Shown in pieces: positions 9,634 to 22,370 of a stretch of DNA of 64,000 nt. A program made the translations under genes and the position numbers. Positions within the stretch are counted from its first letter, which is position 1, and each line of letters opens with the position of its first letter. The stretch is from Agapanthus africanus (Eukaryota; Streptophyta; Magnoliopsida; Asparagales; Amaryllidaceae): assembly GCA_030015575.1 (NCBI GenBank), contig JASDDO010000006.1, forward strand, positions 104,028,045-104,092,044. Direction: 5' to 3'. Under the pieces are notes generated by a model that saw only the letters and a list, made by a program, of their open reading frames with translations, searched no databases and was not told the DNA's origin.

Positions 9634-10593
9634 CTAAGGCCATGTACTGGCGTATCGAAGACCTATCATCTCGATCAGCCGCTCGAACTGAGTCTGCGGT
9701 AAAGCCTTCGTGAATGGGTCCGCAGTGTTGTCCTTTGTGTCCACTCTCCGCACCTCGATCTCCTGTCGATCAATGATCTCCCTGATCAGGTGATACCGTC
9801 TTAAGATGTGCCTGGATTTCTGATGGGACCTTGGTTCCTTCGCTAAAGCTATAGCCCCCTTGTTATCGCAATACACAGGTATTGGGTCAACAATGGACGG
9901 AACCACCTGAAGTTCACTAATGAACTTCTTCATCCAGACCGCCTCTTTTGCGGCATCGCTTGCAGCAATGTATTCAGCCTCCATCGTCGAGTCTGCGACG
10001 GTATCCTGCTTGGAACTCCTCCAACATACCGCCCCTCCGTTGAGGGTAAACACAAAACCCGAGACGGACTTGCTGTCATCTTTGTCACTCTGGAAGCTTG
10101 AATCGGTAAAGGACTCGACCCTGAGGTCTCCATTACCGTAAACCAGGAACATCTCCTTAGTCCTTCTCAGGTACTTGAGAATGTTCTTCACTGCTTTCCA
10201 GTGGTCCTCCCCTGGGTCTGACTGATACCGGCTTACCGCGCTCAACGCGTAAGCTACATCTGGTCTTGTACATAGCATCGCATACATTATAGATCCTACC
10301 GCCGAAGCGTAGGGTATAGTGCTCATGCGAACCCTCTCCTCGTCAGTCTTAGGAGACATCTTCTTGGAGAGGGTGATTCCGTGCAATGCGGGTATGCTTC
10401 CGCGCTTGGAACCCTCCATACTAAATCTCTTTAGTACGGTCTCTATGTACCTGGACTGCGAAAGTCCCAATAGTCTCTTGGATCTATCTCTATAGATCTT
10501 AATCCCCAGAATGTACGAGGCATCACCCAGGTCCTTCATGGAGAACCTTTGTGACAAAAAATAGCTTGACTGATTGTAGCATAGGAATATCAT
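9634..10593 (-). pseudogene. C2 pol, second part: end of RT and RNase H
   Basis: This 319-codon open frame carries the end of RT (LGDASYILGIKIYRD) and the copia RNase H, with candidate acidic residues D164, E205/E207 and D243 in FTDSSF, DSTMEAEY and YCDNKGA. It ends 14 bp from the polypurine tract, the usual tight layout. The first codons are out-of-frame translation; true homology starts near residue 12. It overlaps the upstream open frame in another frame, so pol is split by one frameshift at a run of A near 10554-10559, one base longer than in C1. The rest looks undamaged. A sequencing error in the homopolymer is possible. Confidence 0.9.
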
Positions 10594-12883
10594 TTCCTAT
10601 CAAAAGAATGTCGTCCACGTACAAAACTAGGAATACGACAGTTCGTCCTACAATCTTCTTATAGACACAGGGTTCATCTTCGTTTTTGATGAAATCAAAT
10701 TCCTTGATTACCTCATCAAAACAGATGTTCCAGCTCCGCGATGCCTGCTTTAATCCATAAATGGATTTAAGCAACTTGCACACCCTTCCGCTGCTCCCAC
10801 TGTCTACGAAACCTTCTGGTTGATCCATGTAAACGCACTCTTCCAAACAACCGTTTAGGAAAGCCGTCTTAACATCCATCTGCCAGATTTCATAGTCATG
10901 GAAGGCAGCAAAGGCAAGTAGGATCCAAATGGATTTGAGCATAGCCACCGGAGAAAAAGTCTCGTCATAGTCCAAACCAGGTCTTTGACGAAAACCTTTT
11001 GCAACGAGTCTAGCTTTATAGGTTTCCACCTGCCCATCTACACCAAGTTTCCTTTTGTAGATCCATTTGCATCCAACGGGTTTTACCCCAGGTGGAGCAA
11101 TATCCAAGGTCCACACTTTATTGGCATAAATGGACTCCATTTCGGATTGCATTGCTTCCTGCCACTTATCAGAGTCCCTACTGATAATGGCCTGCCTGAA
11201 ACTGGTAGGGTCATCTTCTTCCAAGATGCAATCCTCTCGATCCCCGTCAATGAGAAAACCGTAGTATCTCTCGGGCGGATGAGAAATCCAACCAGATCTG
11301 CGGAGTGGCTGAGGTTCGTTTGGGGTTGTTGAATCTAGCGGTTCCACCAAATCTTTTGTTAAAGTTTGTGTTTCTGGAATTTCATCTAGTTCTACCGTGC
11401 TGCCACTAATGTTTTTAACAAGAAATTCTTTTTCTAAAAATGTGGCATTTCTTGAAACAATTATCTTCTGTTCCTCTGCATGGTAGAACAGATACCCACT
11501 TGAATCTTTTGGGTATCCCACAAACTTACACAAAACTGCCCGTGCCTCAAGTTTGTCTGGGTTCTGCTTTTTGACATAAGCTGGGCAACCCCAAATCTTA
11601 ACACGTTTAAGATACAAACTCATACCACTCCATATTTCATACGGAGTCTTAGGCACGGATTTGGATGGAACTTGATTCAATAGATGTGCTGCAGTTCGAA
11701 GTGCATATCCCCAGAATGAAAGAGGTAACTCAGCACTACTCATCATGGAGCGAACCATATCCAATAGGGTACGATTCCTCCGCTCCGATACACCGTTGTG
11801 CTGTGGTGTATAAGGAGGAGTAAGCTGAGAGAGAATACCATTCTCTTTTAAGTAATCTAGGAATTCCGTGCTTAAGTACTCCCCTCCCCTGTCAGACCGG
11901 TGGATCTTGATACTTTTGCCTGTCTGGTTCTCTACTTCGTTTCTAAATTCCTTGAATTTCTCAAAAGCTTCAGATTTGTGTTTCATCAGATACACATATC
12001 CGAACCTAGAGAGATCGTCAGTGAATGTGATGAAGTACGAGAACCCACCACTTGCATGTATAGACATTGGACCGCATACATCACTATGTACGAGTCCCAA
12101 GAGCTCTGCTGCTCTTTCTCCATGTCCGGTGAACGGAGATTTGGTCATCTTCCCTTTGAGACAATACTGACAAGTTTCATAAGATGAAAACTCGAACGCA
12201 TCCAAGAGTCCATCTTTATGCAACTTACTCAATCTTTTCTCTCCGATATGACCAAGTCTACAATGCCACAAGTAGGATTCATTCGTATCTGAATTCTTCC
12301 TCTTGCGTGTGTTTTGTATATTGAGAACTGTATTCTGATTTAGAACGTAGATACCATTACACAGTGTACCCTCTGCAACCAGAACCTTATGAAGGTAAAT
12401 GTTCATGATATTCTTTTCAAGAACAAAGTTATATCCATCTTTATCGAGTAAAGAAAATGATATGATGTTGCAAACCATGGAGTGTACATAGTAGCAATCG
12501 TTCAAAATCATAGTCTTGCCATTTGGCAATACTAGGTGATATTCACCGACGGCTGCCGCATTAACTTGTGCTCCGTTCGCTACTCTGAGCGACATATCAC
12601 CCGGTGCAACTTTCCTACTTTTTCTCAGTCCCTGCAATAAATTACGGATATGAGATCCTGATCCGGTATCAAGTACCCAGGAGGTAGGGCTGACCGTAAA
12701 ACAGTTCTCAATTACAAGAACACCTGAAGTAAATGCAAAACCATGCTTCTTCTTCAACTGGGTATCCTGGAAATCCATACAATCCCCTTTCCCATCCGCA
12801 TACTCATGACTGTTGTCACAAGTTAGAGCTGAACCAACTTTCCCCAGTCCCGAATAAGAATTCGGATCGGTCAAGCGATACAT
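10523..12883 (-). pseudogene. C2 pol, first part: protease, integrase, most of RT
   Basis: This open frame of 786 codons starts at an ATG conserved in position with C1. Protease has D72-T73-G74 in VLDTGSGSH. The pre-integrase zinc ligands are H207, H212, C238 and C241. Integrase has D268, D331 and E367, the D,D(35)E spacing of the family. RT has KARLVAKGF, MDVKTAFLNG and YVDD at 755-758. The last residues are out of frame after the homopolymer shift near 10556. No gag lies upstream in any frame, so any particle proteins would have to come from another element. This is the best preserved pol in the window. Confidence 0.93.
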
Positions 12884-13397
12884 TTTATTATCTTGATTAG
12901 GGCGTGAAAAGGTTTATGCCTGCAGAGAGAGAAAAGAAACACTCAGCGTATGCTCGTGCAAGATTATATTGGTTTATTAATTTATCTAACCAGGATGTCT
13001 CCCACTGTTTCCTCAAATTCTTCTTAAAACCTTTTTAAAAGAAGGACTAGCTGGGTTTTAATTCACGTCACAATACTTGCTTAACCTTTCAGCCAGGCTA
13101 GTGTCGGTACTTCGAGGGAGGTTTTCCAACGCTTTCGCGAAGTTCCTTAATTAAAGAACCTCTTTTCCCTGGGGGCGTAGCCCCGCTAACACCTTTCTAG
13201 ACACCTACTAGGTTTATAGCATTGATCGTTAAGTGAAATAATCTCCCGAGAGTAAACCAACTCATCAGTGGGATCGGGATCCAACTGTCATTGTGTGATA
13301 ACCTAGATGGAATCCACTCTAGTCACCACACTCCAGAAGGTATGCTAAATCTGCAAGTTTCAGTTCTTTTGAAACTCCCGTTGTGGTTTTGCCCCTG

Positions 13398-13605
13398 GGA
13401 CCCAAGTGATCTTGACACAGTCAACAAATCAAAGAGTCCTAGTCAAGTTCATTCCGTTGTTGTCTTGATTGCATTAAACCCACCTGCATAACCCTTGACA
13501 CAGTCAACAAGGTTACACAAATTTCCTAACCAATCACATTGTATCCAGCAAATAAGCAACACTTAGCTACAGTTCACTGCGCCTTGACACAGTCAACAAA
13601 CGCAG
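13398..13605 (-). repeat. C2 triple stem-loop array
   Basis: Hairpins lie at 13398-13439, 13489-13515 and 13577-13605. The core in all three is TTGAC-ACA-GTCAA on the plus strand, so the loop in element sense is TGT, against ATT in C1. Outer stems are GGAC/GTCC, TAACC/GGTTA and CTGCG/CGCAG. The last is CTACG/CGTAG in C1, a compensated base-pair change. Confidence 0.7.
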
Positions 13606-13744
13606 CACGAATACTAAGTATAACTTATAAGAAACGACGGAGGGCTACGGCTGGGTTTTTGGCGAAAAACCCGTTAACGTAATGAACTTGATGTCGTTGA
13701 AGGAACGTGATACACCTTTTTGAAAATATAGTGGCGAAAACTTT

Positions 13745-13985
13745 TGCTAAAGAGGTCACTCCCTGTGAAGGGATCTCGGCTCTTTCCTCCTCGAATGAGG
13801 TGCAGGATATTCCAAAATGAATACCTCGTTGCAAAGCAAGAATAATCGACTATAGTGAAGTTATTACCCTGACGCAAACTTTTGTCCAAGGGGTCACTCC
13901 CGATGAAGGGATCTCGGCCCTTGCCTCGTCGACTGAGGTGCTGGGCATTCACAATCGAATACCGCGATGGAAAACAAAAATGAAC
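13745..13985 (-). repeat. C2 leader twin repeat, period 138 bp
   Basis: Units with landmark GRGGTCACTCC lie at 13752 and 13890 and are collinear with those of C1. Confidence 0.75.
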
Positions 13986-14300
13986 GTCCTTGCAATAACA
14001 GCTTTTTGAAAAATTGTTCCAACAACGTCTTTTAGGTTTATTTTCTTGCATTAGTTCTTTTAATGCGTCCCATCATTTAAATCCTACCATTGCAGAAAAC
14101 AACCAAAATATGACGTACGCTTATGCCATTCGCATTTGCCACGGGGCCCCGTCATCACCCGTTAGGTTACTTAACTAACGACAGAGCGGGGGCTGGGCTA
14201 GCGCGGCTGTAAAACATAAGCAACGCCTAAATAGTTATATATATAACAGCAATGATAGCCAATCCAGATCACAGATGAACACTTTGGATATACTTGGAAC

Positions 14301-14333
14301 CCGCGATTCGTTCGAGCCTAAAACGAAAAGCGG
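14301..14333 (-). other. C2 leader hairpin with GGCTC loop
   Basis: CCGC..TTCGTT pairs with AACGAA..GCGG around GAGCCT (AGGCTC in element sense). Confidence 0.5.
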
Positions 14334-14943
14334 ATTACACGGTCGCGATGAATAGCCAATACCCCACCCAAGACCCCTACGGGTGCGGCAAACTACCCGC
14401 CAAGTACCCAAAGCGAAGCAACCTCCCTCAATGCCATGAGTAGGCCACTCGGCACTTCGAGATACCCGGTAGTTTGTGCACCCCCTCTATGGGTCTATCC
14501 TAGGAGCAAAAACAGTAAAAGGAATTATACAATGACGGCTACTACCCCGACCCGGTTGTGCGGCCAAACAAATAATATTACATCAATTTACAAATTTATT
14601 ACATGAATGAAAAAAAAAGAAACTCTCATCTCACATCCACCCCGGCTATTCATCCGCGACAATCCAACGAGTTCATATACACAAACCATCAAGAACAATC
14701 ACAGATATGTATAACCCCGACTAATCGACATATAGCGATTAGCCGACGTTCAATACATAAGAACATCACAGATATAACCTTTATAGTCAAAGTATATTGA
14801 AGTTCGAAAAAATACGGATTTATAGGCCCCCAAAAACAAATTTCTATTCTGGAAAATCTGGGCACATATAATATATCTTAAAAATCCTAAAACCACGTCA
14901 GAAACACACTGCACCAAAATCGATGCAGCAACTCAACAAGTTG

Positions 14944-14989
14944 GCCGCGGTTCCGCGGCAATATCTTGCTATTGCAGCGGAAGCGCGGC
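14944..14989 (-). other. C2 GC-rich leader hairpin
   Basis: GCCGCGGTTCCGCGGCAATAT faces a partly complementary right arm around CTTG, 195 nt from the primer site as in C1. Several mismatches make the long stem weaker than in C1, but the left arm has gained the self-palindrome CCGCGGTTCCGCGG. Confidence 0.6.
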
Positions 14990-15183
14990 GCTTTGGTGGA
15001 GTCACTGTCTCGTTTTTGGTGTCTTTCTTCTAAAAACCCTGAGATGATTTTTGGAGTATAACAAATTTTGTTTTGACCAGAAAAATTTTTAACAGAAACT
15101 CAGGTTTTTAAAACTTGGTTTTTTCGATTTTTCCGTTTCGAACTTCGATATACTTTACTACCAAGCTAGTTTATGTTTAGTTA

Positions 15184-15196
15184 GGCTATGATACCA
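15184..15196 (-). other. C2 primer-binding site
   Basis: GGCTATGATACCA on the plus strand has one mismatch to the initiator Met tRNA site seen exactly in C1. It lies one base from the LTR. Confidence 0.9.
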
Positions 15197-15197
15197 C

Positions 15198-17295
15198 TGT
15201 TAGGTCCACGTTACCTTTCCCGGTACTTTCGGGGATGCGGAAACGGTAAAACAAAATTTTTTCTGAACATTGTAACATGGACCGTAAAAGCCGGATCTTT
15301 GCTAAACTAAACTAGCATACTTGCAAAGAAGAGTTAACTACTCGGCAAAGTGGTTATACCTCAACTTGAACTCCTTCTCTTCTTTTTGTTCTTCTTCTTT
15401 CTTGCTCTTTGTAGTTGCTTGAATGGCTTCCCTTCCTCGTCTCTTCTTTGCCGAAGATAGATCCACCTGAGGGCTTCATCCTTGGGCTCCTTTCTCGATC
15501 TTGAGAGAACTAAGGTATTCGGCTTGCTAGACCTTCTACCTTAGAGTGAGTAGAGTGTGCTTTGGGGTGTTATATCTTCAAGGAGATGATTTTCAACACA
15601 TGAGATTTGCTCTCCTTGAACAAGAGGAGGAGGAAGATGAAGTGAAGAGAGAGAAACCAAATGATAGAATGAGCTATTTTCCTCTTGCAACCATAACAAA
15701 AGGAAAATGATTTATCTAATTAATAATAATAAATCAAAATGAAATAGTTGATGGTTGTATTTGGAATGACCACCATCATCACTTCTTTAAATGAATGTAA
15801 GCTAGAATCAAGGAGTATCCTTGCAAAGCAATGATGATGGTCAACATTCAACCATGGTCAACAAGTCAACCATGGTCAACAAGTCAACAAAATCAACCAT
15901 AACATTATTTCATTTAATTACTATTATTAATTGATATTTCATAAATCCATCAGGGTTTGGAAAAAGACGACTGTCAACTGTGCATACGCACCCGTTCCGA
16001 AACCCTAATGAAAGACCTCATCCTCCGCCTCAAGCAACTGTGCATACACACCTGCATTCTCGTTCCGAGGAACAAGAATACTGAGAGATAAAAGCAACCC
16101 CAAAACATATACCAGTATCTGGCTCAAACCAGAGCCTGCTAGTATAATCCGTCCGGACTCCAAACGTGCACAAGTGCGCGGATGAGAACGAACCCTGTCG
16201 CAAAACCATGCGACCTCTACTCTGTTTTGCCCAGAGGCGAATACCCTCTGTGTGGGACTCTAAAGACTCGACATTACGCTGGCAGTGGGTTTAACCACAG
16301 ACCGCAAGCGGCACTAGCTGTGCGTAACGGTCCCCAGGTAGATGCCGATAAGAAGACTGACGAGGTAAAACCCATCTGAACTCCTACTGAGTCTGAATGT
16401 GACATTCTCCGTACAGTCCGGTCTGTTCGTCTGATACATCGCATGTCGGGCCTAGGGGGCGGCAAGGGTCAGACCCCTAATAGCGGTACAAGTCGTGTCG
16501 GAGTGAAGCCCAGAACACCCTGAGATAACACTGGAACCTACCAGTATATCTCGCTTGCCCTGGCCAGGGACTACATGTGTAATGGCTCTCCTAGACACAG
16601 CGCGATGTCAACCCCCAATACCGGGAGAGACGAATCCTGTTTAACCATCACTGCCTCAAAGTGCTTCGGGACTGCTACCAACTACTACCTATTTGCACGA
16701 CTCAGTAGAGCCGTGGTAGGGTAGCAATCAAAGAACAGTGGGAACACACTTGAGGCGAAGTGACAGTGTCAAGTCAGCGGACTAAGCTGTACTCATGTCA
16801 CCTGGGAACTGATAACTGACGATAGGTATAATACCAACCATCAGTTCCCGATGAGTCCTGTCCAGTGTACTCGTAACCTAACGAGCACCCGCATACTATC
16901 TCAAGTACGACGTACCGACGGCTGTGGGACAGACCGTCTCCCGTGCTGGGATGAGAAGCGCATACGCTAGTCTACTCCGGAGCATCGATGCCCTATCTCG
17001 ATACTCCCACGACTAGGGACGTGTATAAGGATGTGCTTGTAGATTACCCAGCCCCCACGAGTGTGATCGCCATCACAACGCCGGTAATCAAGCAAAGATC
17101 CTAAGGGCTCTACTAATGCGTATAGGTGATATAATAAATAAACACACATGTACACATTAAAGCAGAGACAAACCAAGTAGCATACTACTATATTGAGCAA
17201 GATTGTCTGTACAACTGTGAATATCCCAAGCTTCCATCAAGTAATATACATACTAGTATGATACAGTAATGGTCTCTAGGGCATATACACTAACA
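15198..17295 (-). repeat. C2 5' LTR (2.10 kb)
   Basis: It runs from TGTTAGGTCC to CACTAACA and is a near-identical partner of the LTR at 7563-9619 by eye. To its right is C3 leader sequence, CGCTTATGCC. It contains five TTGAC cores at 15840-15887. Confidence 0.93.
15840..15887 (-). promoter_or_regulatory. W-box-like cluster in C2 5' LTR
   Basis: Five TTGAC cores on the element strand match the cluster of the C2 3' LTR. This LTR is the one positioned to drive C2. Confidence 0.5.
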
Positions 17296-18333
17296 CGCTT
17301 ATGCCATTCGCATTCGCTACGGGGTCTCGTCATTACCCGTTAGGTTACTTTACTAACGACAGAGCGGGGGCTGGGCTAGTGCGGCTGCAAAACATAAGCA
17401 ACGCCTAAATAATATCATATATAGATATATTGCAATGATAGCCATTTCAGATCACAGATGAACACATTAGATATACTAGGAATCCGCAATTCGTACGAGC
17501 CTGTACTGAAAAACGGATTACACGGTCGCGGTGAATAGCCAATACCCCACCCAAGACCCCTACGGGTGCGGGAAACTACCCGCCAAATATCCGAAGTGGA
17601 GCAACCTCCTTCAACGACGTGAGTAGGCCACTCGGCACTTCGAGATACCCGGTAGTTTGTGCACCCCACCTTGGGTCTATCCTAGGAGTAAAAACAGTAA
17701 AAAGAAATTAAACAATGACGGCTACAACCCCGACCCGGTTGTGCGGTCAAAAATAATATTACATTAATTTACATTTTACATGAATTGAAAGAAAAGAAAA
17801 CTCTCATCTCACAACCCCCGGCTATTCATCCGCAACAATCCAAAGAATTCATATACACATACCATCAATATTACAGATCACAGATGTGTATAACCTCCAC
17901 TAATCGACGTATAGCGATTAGCGGACGTTCAATACACATAACACATCACAGATATATACCCGTCAGCTTAAGTCTTTAGAAGTTCGATAAAAATACGGAT
18001 TTTCAAGCCCTAAAAACTAATTTTTCTTTCTGTAAAATCCGGGCTGAAAAGACATGCTCCAAAAATCCCAAAATACCCCTATGAACAAACTGCAAAAATA
18101 AAACCCCACGACCGAGTCAACTCGGCCGCGGATCCACGGCGCGTTAATCGATTCAGTGGGTCGAATTTTTGCAGTTTCTTCTAAAAACCCTGTGTCGATT
18201 TTTGGTATATCTCAAATAATTTTTACAACACTTTGAAAATCGACAGAAAGTTTGAGCTCCGGGTGTATTTCGCGACTTTTTCTCCGATCGAACTTCTACT
18301 TACTTAGCTAACATGTTAGATAGTGTTTAACTA
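17296..18333 (-). other. C3 leader fragment
   Basis: It is non-coding and aligns with the PBS-proximal half of the C1 and C2 leaders. A GGCTC-loop hairpin lies at 17483-17517 (TCCG..TTC paired with GAA..CGGA). A partly decayed GC palindrome, GGCCGCGGATCCACGGC, lies at 18124-18140, 194 nt from the primer site. Confidence 0.75.
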
Positions 18334-18346
18334 GGCTTTGATACCA
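18334..18346 (-). other. C3 primer-binding site
   Basis: GGCTTTGATACCA on plus has one mismatch to the initiator Met tRNA site. Confidence 0.88.
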
Positions 18347-18347
18347 C

Positions 18348-20501
18348 TGTAAGTCTATGCTACCCTTCCCCGGTTCTTAAGGGGTTACGGAAGTGGTGAA
18401 AAACGATTTTCAAATGGGTGGTAACATGGACTACCAATACGGATCTTTGTTAAACTACTAACTAACAACCTAACAAGAGTTTACCTACTCGGTTAGGGGG
18501 CTATACCTTTCTTGAACTCCTTCGTCTTCGACTCCACCCGGTCTATGGATCGGCCTCACCTCGTCGTCTCCTTGCGCCGAAGATGGATCCACCCGAAAGC
18601 TTCTACCTTTGGCTTCTTCTTCGAACTTTGAAGAAACTAGATCACTTGGCTTGCTAGGCCTTGTGAACTAGAATGAGTAGAGGAATGTTTTGGTGTCTTT
18701 TTAACTCTAAGGCAATGAGTCTCAACACATGTGAATGGTTTTCCTTGAGGTAGAGTGAGCAAGAGGAAGAGGGAGAGCTTGAGAATGAGAGAGCTCAAGA
18801 GAGAGAAAGCAAATGAAAGAATGAACCATACTCTTCTCATTCTCAACTCTCATAATCCAAAAGCCATCATAACAAAAAAATTAATCAAGTATTGTGTAAT
18901 GGTTTAAGTCAAAATGGCTATATCATTTCATGCACTCATTTTGCATAAATAAACAAGCAAGCAAAAGTCTTTGCCATGGAATGATAGCCATTGTCATAAT
19001 GATGGTCAACTAGTCCAACCTGGTCAACCGGTCCACAAAGTCAATAAGTCAACAATGTCAACCCCTCAACAACCATGTCACTATAATACTTAATTAATAT
19101 TAATGTTAATCATATATCTTATTCTCATTAGGGTTAAGCAAAAGTCAATGGTCAACAGTCAACTGTCAACAGTCAACAGTCAACAACCCCAATGAGAATA
19201 CTCTGCCTCTGTCTCTCTGTCAACTGTGCATACACACCCGCATCCGTGTTCTGAGGAACACGAATACTAACGAGATAAAACCAATCCTAAAACGTACACT
19301 AGGATCTGGCTTAAACCAAAGCCCGCTAGTATCAACTGTCCGGACACTGTACGTGCACAAGTGCACGGATGTGACCGAACCCTGTCGCAAAACCATGCGA
19401 CCTGTCGCAAAACCATGCGACCCCCTACTCTTTTGCCTGAAGGCGAATAGCTTTCTGTATGGGACTCTAAAGACAAGACACTACGCTGGCAGTGGGTTTA
19501 ACCACAGACCGCAAGCGGCACTAGCTGTGCGTAACGGTCCCCAGGTAGATGCCGACAAGAAGACTGACGAGGTGAAACCCATCTGAACTCCTACTGAGTC
19601 TGAATGTGACAATCTCCATACAGTCCGGTCTGTTCGTCTGATACATCGCATGGCGGGCCTAGGGGGCTGTAAACGCAAGTCCCCTAATAGCGGTACAAGT
19701 CGTGTCGGAGTGAAGCCCAGAACACCATGAGATAACACTGGAAACCTACCAGTATATCTCGCTTGCCCTGGCCAGGGACTACTCGTGTAATGTCTCTCCT
19801 AGACACAGCGCGATGTCAACCACCAATACCGGGAGAGACGAATCCTGTCTAACCGTCACTGCCTCCAAGTGCTTCGGGACTGCACCCAACTACTACCTGT
19901 TTGCACGACTCCTTTGAGCTGTGGTAAGGTAGTAATCTAAGTACAGTGGGAACACAATCGAGGCGAAGTGACAGTGTCAAGTCAGCGGACTAAGTTGTAC
20001 TCATGTCACCTTGGAACAGATAACTGACGATAGGTATAGTACCAACCAACAGTTCCCGATGAGTCCTGTCCAGTGTACTCGTAACCCAACGAGCATCAGC
20101 TTACTATCTCAAGTACGACGTACTGACGGCTGTGGGACAGACCGTCTCCCACACTGGGATGAGAAGCGCATATGCTAGTCTACTCCGGAGTACCGATGCC
20201 CAGTCTCGACAGTCCTGCGACTAGGGACATGCATAAGGATGTGCTTATAGATTACCCAACCCCCACTAGTGTGACTGCCATCACGACGCTGGTAATCAAG
20301 CAAAGATCCTAAAGGCTCCACTAATGTGTATAGGTGATATACTAAAATAAATACATGTACACATTGAAGTAGAAACAAACCAAGGAGCATACTATTATAT
20401 TGAACAAGATTGTTTATACAAGGTGAATATCCCAAGCTTCCATTAAGTAATATACAGACTAGTATGATACAGTAATGGCATCTAGGGCATATACACTAAC
20501 A
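18348..20501 (-). repeat. C3 5' LTR (2.15 kb)
   Basis: It starts TGTAAGTC and ends ATACACTAACA. Its right half is collinear with the C1 and C2 LTRs and its left half is diverged. Right of it is the T1 gypsy LTR. Twelve TTGAC cores lie at 19005-19223. Confidence 0.88.
19005..19223 (-). promoter_or_regulatory. Expanded W-box-like cluster in C3 LTR
   Basis: Twelve TTGAC cores (GTCAA on plus) fall in 219 bp. They include a short tandem run near 19150-19186 in which GTCAACA units repeat. This is the densest of the clusters found in the C1-C3 LTRs. Confidence 0.5.
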
Positions 20502-22366
20502 TTTTGCTGCATTCATGTTATTCGCATTGCATTGCTTAAACCTGTGCTAGTACACTTACACCATTATCGATGATGCGTATGTTACACGTACACAGATTTG
20601 CCGGCTCACACACAACATCATCGATAATTTCCATGTCACTACACAGTAGGATTGCTGCATTATGATATGATTCCTTGCATAATTTACTTACTATTGTTGC
20701 ATATGCACCTTTATACGATGTTGTATTTGACTTTGGAGAAATTGGGAACCGCAGGATATATTTTAAAAACTGGAATCATTTAAAAGAGCGGTTTTCCCTT
20801 AATATGTCATATCTCTGTTCTATGTTGCATGCTATATGGATTTGCTTACATTTCTATTATATGTCTCATACATCATGCTTTATGATTTTACGCATTGAGA
20901 TATGCTGTTTTTATGAGATTTCTGGATTTGAGAACCGTGGCTATTTCAAAAGAAAGTATGTATTGTTTTAAAAACCCGGTTTCACTTGATATGATATTTC
21001 AGTCCGTCCACAATGCGTATTCTCGGTTCTGAGACGTGTAACATGTGAAACCCGATTCGAGGAGCTGGATGAGGCTGATTGCAGGTACATGGTAGACCCG
21101 TTATGGTACCCCGGGGCAAGAAAGGGATGCTGTGTATACAGACGGTGAGCCTGGCAAATGGACCACTACCTACCGGTGATTTTATTTGGACTCGGCGGTT
21201 ATCCGGAGGATACCGACCGGAGTAGTGAGATTGATATGAGGGCCGACCAGGGCGTGCGGCGCCTTAGACATATGAAAATTTACGTGTCGATGCTGGACAC
21301 GGGTTTCATGATGTTTTCGAGTGTCGAGGCTGGACACTCCAGTTCCATAATTTTCATGTGTCGCGAGGGACACACGTTGATTTATATCCTCATATTTCCA
21401 TGCATATGTGTTTATGATATTTACATGCATGATATTGTTGTGTCATTGGTTGACACGTGGACGAGATCCGCATTCATACATACACTGATTATATGGTTGG
21501 ACGAGATCCACATGCATACATACATTGATTATATGATTGGATGATATCAGCATACTTATAGAATTGAGTTTATTGTTGGCACATATACGACCCGGTCACC
21601 CTAGATATCATAGTATTACCTTTATGATATAGTTGACCTAGGAGTCGTTGTTTATTCGATTTCTATTTTCTGCTCACGAATTAGAAACTCACCCCCGTTG
21701 TGCCACAGTTCTTGTAGGATGACCGCATGGATCCGTAGCGGCATCGCTGGCACATAGCTTCATTTGGGTGTTTTGCATTGGTAGGTGGGACTTTTGTATC
21801 GTACCCACTCTTGTATTTACTATTTCACATTGTATCTAGTCAACTCCATCAATCAAATTTAGTAACTGTATAAGTAATGAGACTTAGTCAGACTTGTGGT
21901 TGCGAGACTTAGAGCGAGGGGTTTTCCGCTACTTGTAGTTTTTATGTCTTGCTTTATTCTTTATCATTTGTGGTGATCTTCGCCGTTGGGCGTCGTATAC
22001 TTATTTACACTGTCTTGCGTGATTGTGATCCGCCATTTAGCGAAGAGCTAGCTCCCGCTTGGGAATGCCTTTATGTTATCTTGTATTGTGGTTTTTGGAT
22101 CAAAAAATACAAAGGAGGTGCTGCCCAAATTTTTAAAAGACGAAACATGTTTTCAAACTACTAAATTCCACTTGCATTTTCATATTCCTTTTCTATGCAT
22201 TTTAAGAAAACTTGATTTCATTATATCCTTATTTCAAAACTTCACCTCCTTTATATTTCTTAAGAAGGTTTAGATTTCTGGGTTTCAGCTTACTTGAATT
22301 ACGTTACGCCTTTAGACGTTGCGTTATTTAAGTGGTGGTCACGAGCTAATATTTCGGGTCGTGACA
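20502..22366 (+). repeat. T1: gypsy LTR part (Tekay-like), plus strand
   Basis: The right end is called from GGGTCGTGACA followed by a TGGTATCAGAG primer site, a junction typical of plant Tekay/Del chromoviruses as I recall them. The left end is not visible because C3 abuts at 20501, so C3 may sit inside this LTR. It has no convincing protein; open frames of 98 and 128 codons resemble nothing I know. It contains a 40-bp tandem repeat. Confidence 0.55.
21455..21555. repeat. 40-bp tandem repeat in T1 LTR
   Basis: About two and a half units begin at 21461, 21501 and 21541, each with ACGAGATCC or a variant, CATACATACA and TGATTATATG. Confidence 0.75.
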
Positions 22367-22370
22367 AAGT

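Larger units (their letters stand above)
12884..15183 (-). other. C2 long non-coding leader (no gag)
   Basis: It is about 2.3 kb and collinear with the C1 leader. It lacks any gag-like frame. The polypyrimidine-CAG before pol is present at about 12920-12935, and the structured elements follow in the same order as in C1. Confidence 0.75.
7563..17295 (-). mobile_element. C2: near-complete copia (Angela-like) element
   Basis: The minus-strand element has 3' LTR 7563-9619 (lacking its outer 42 bp), polypurine tract, pol, leader, primer site and 5' LTR 15198-17295. The two LTRs match each other much better than either matches the C1 LTR, as expected for a pair made at one insertion. Pol has one visible lesion. 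The element lies in the leader of C3, and C1 lies in its 3' LTR. Confidence 0.92.
17296..20501 (-). mobile_element. C3: copia element fragment, split by C2
   Basis: Only the PBS-proximal leader (17296-18333), primer site and 5' LTR are visible. The leader starts abruptly at a sequence that lies mid-leader in C1 (CGCTTATGCCATTCGCATTC), right where the C2 LTR ends, so C2 interrupted it. The rest should lie left of the window beyond C1. It is clearly more diverged than C1 and C2 from each other. Confidence 0.85.

Noticed and set aside
21158..21544. 128-codon plus-strand open frame in the T1 LTR
   Set aside because: It spans a 40-bp tandem repeat, resembles no known family, and lies inside an LTR. 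A minus-strand frame overlaps it.
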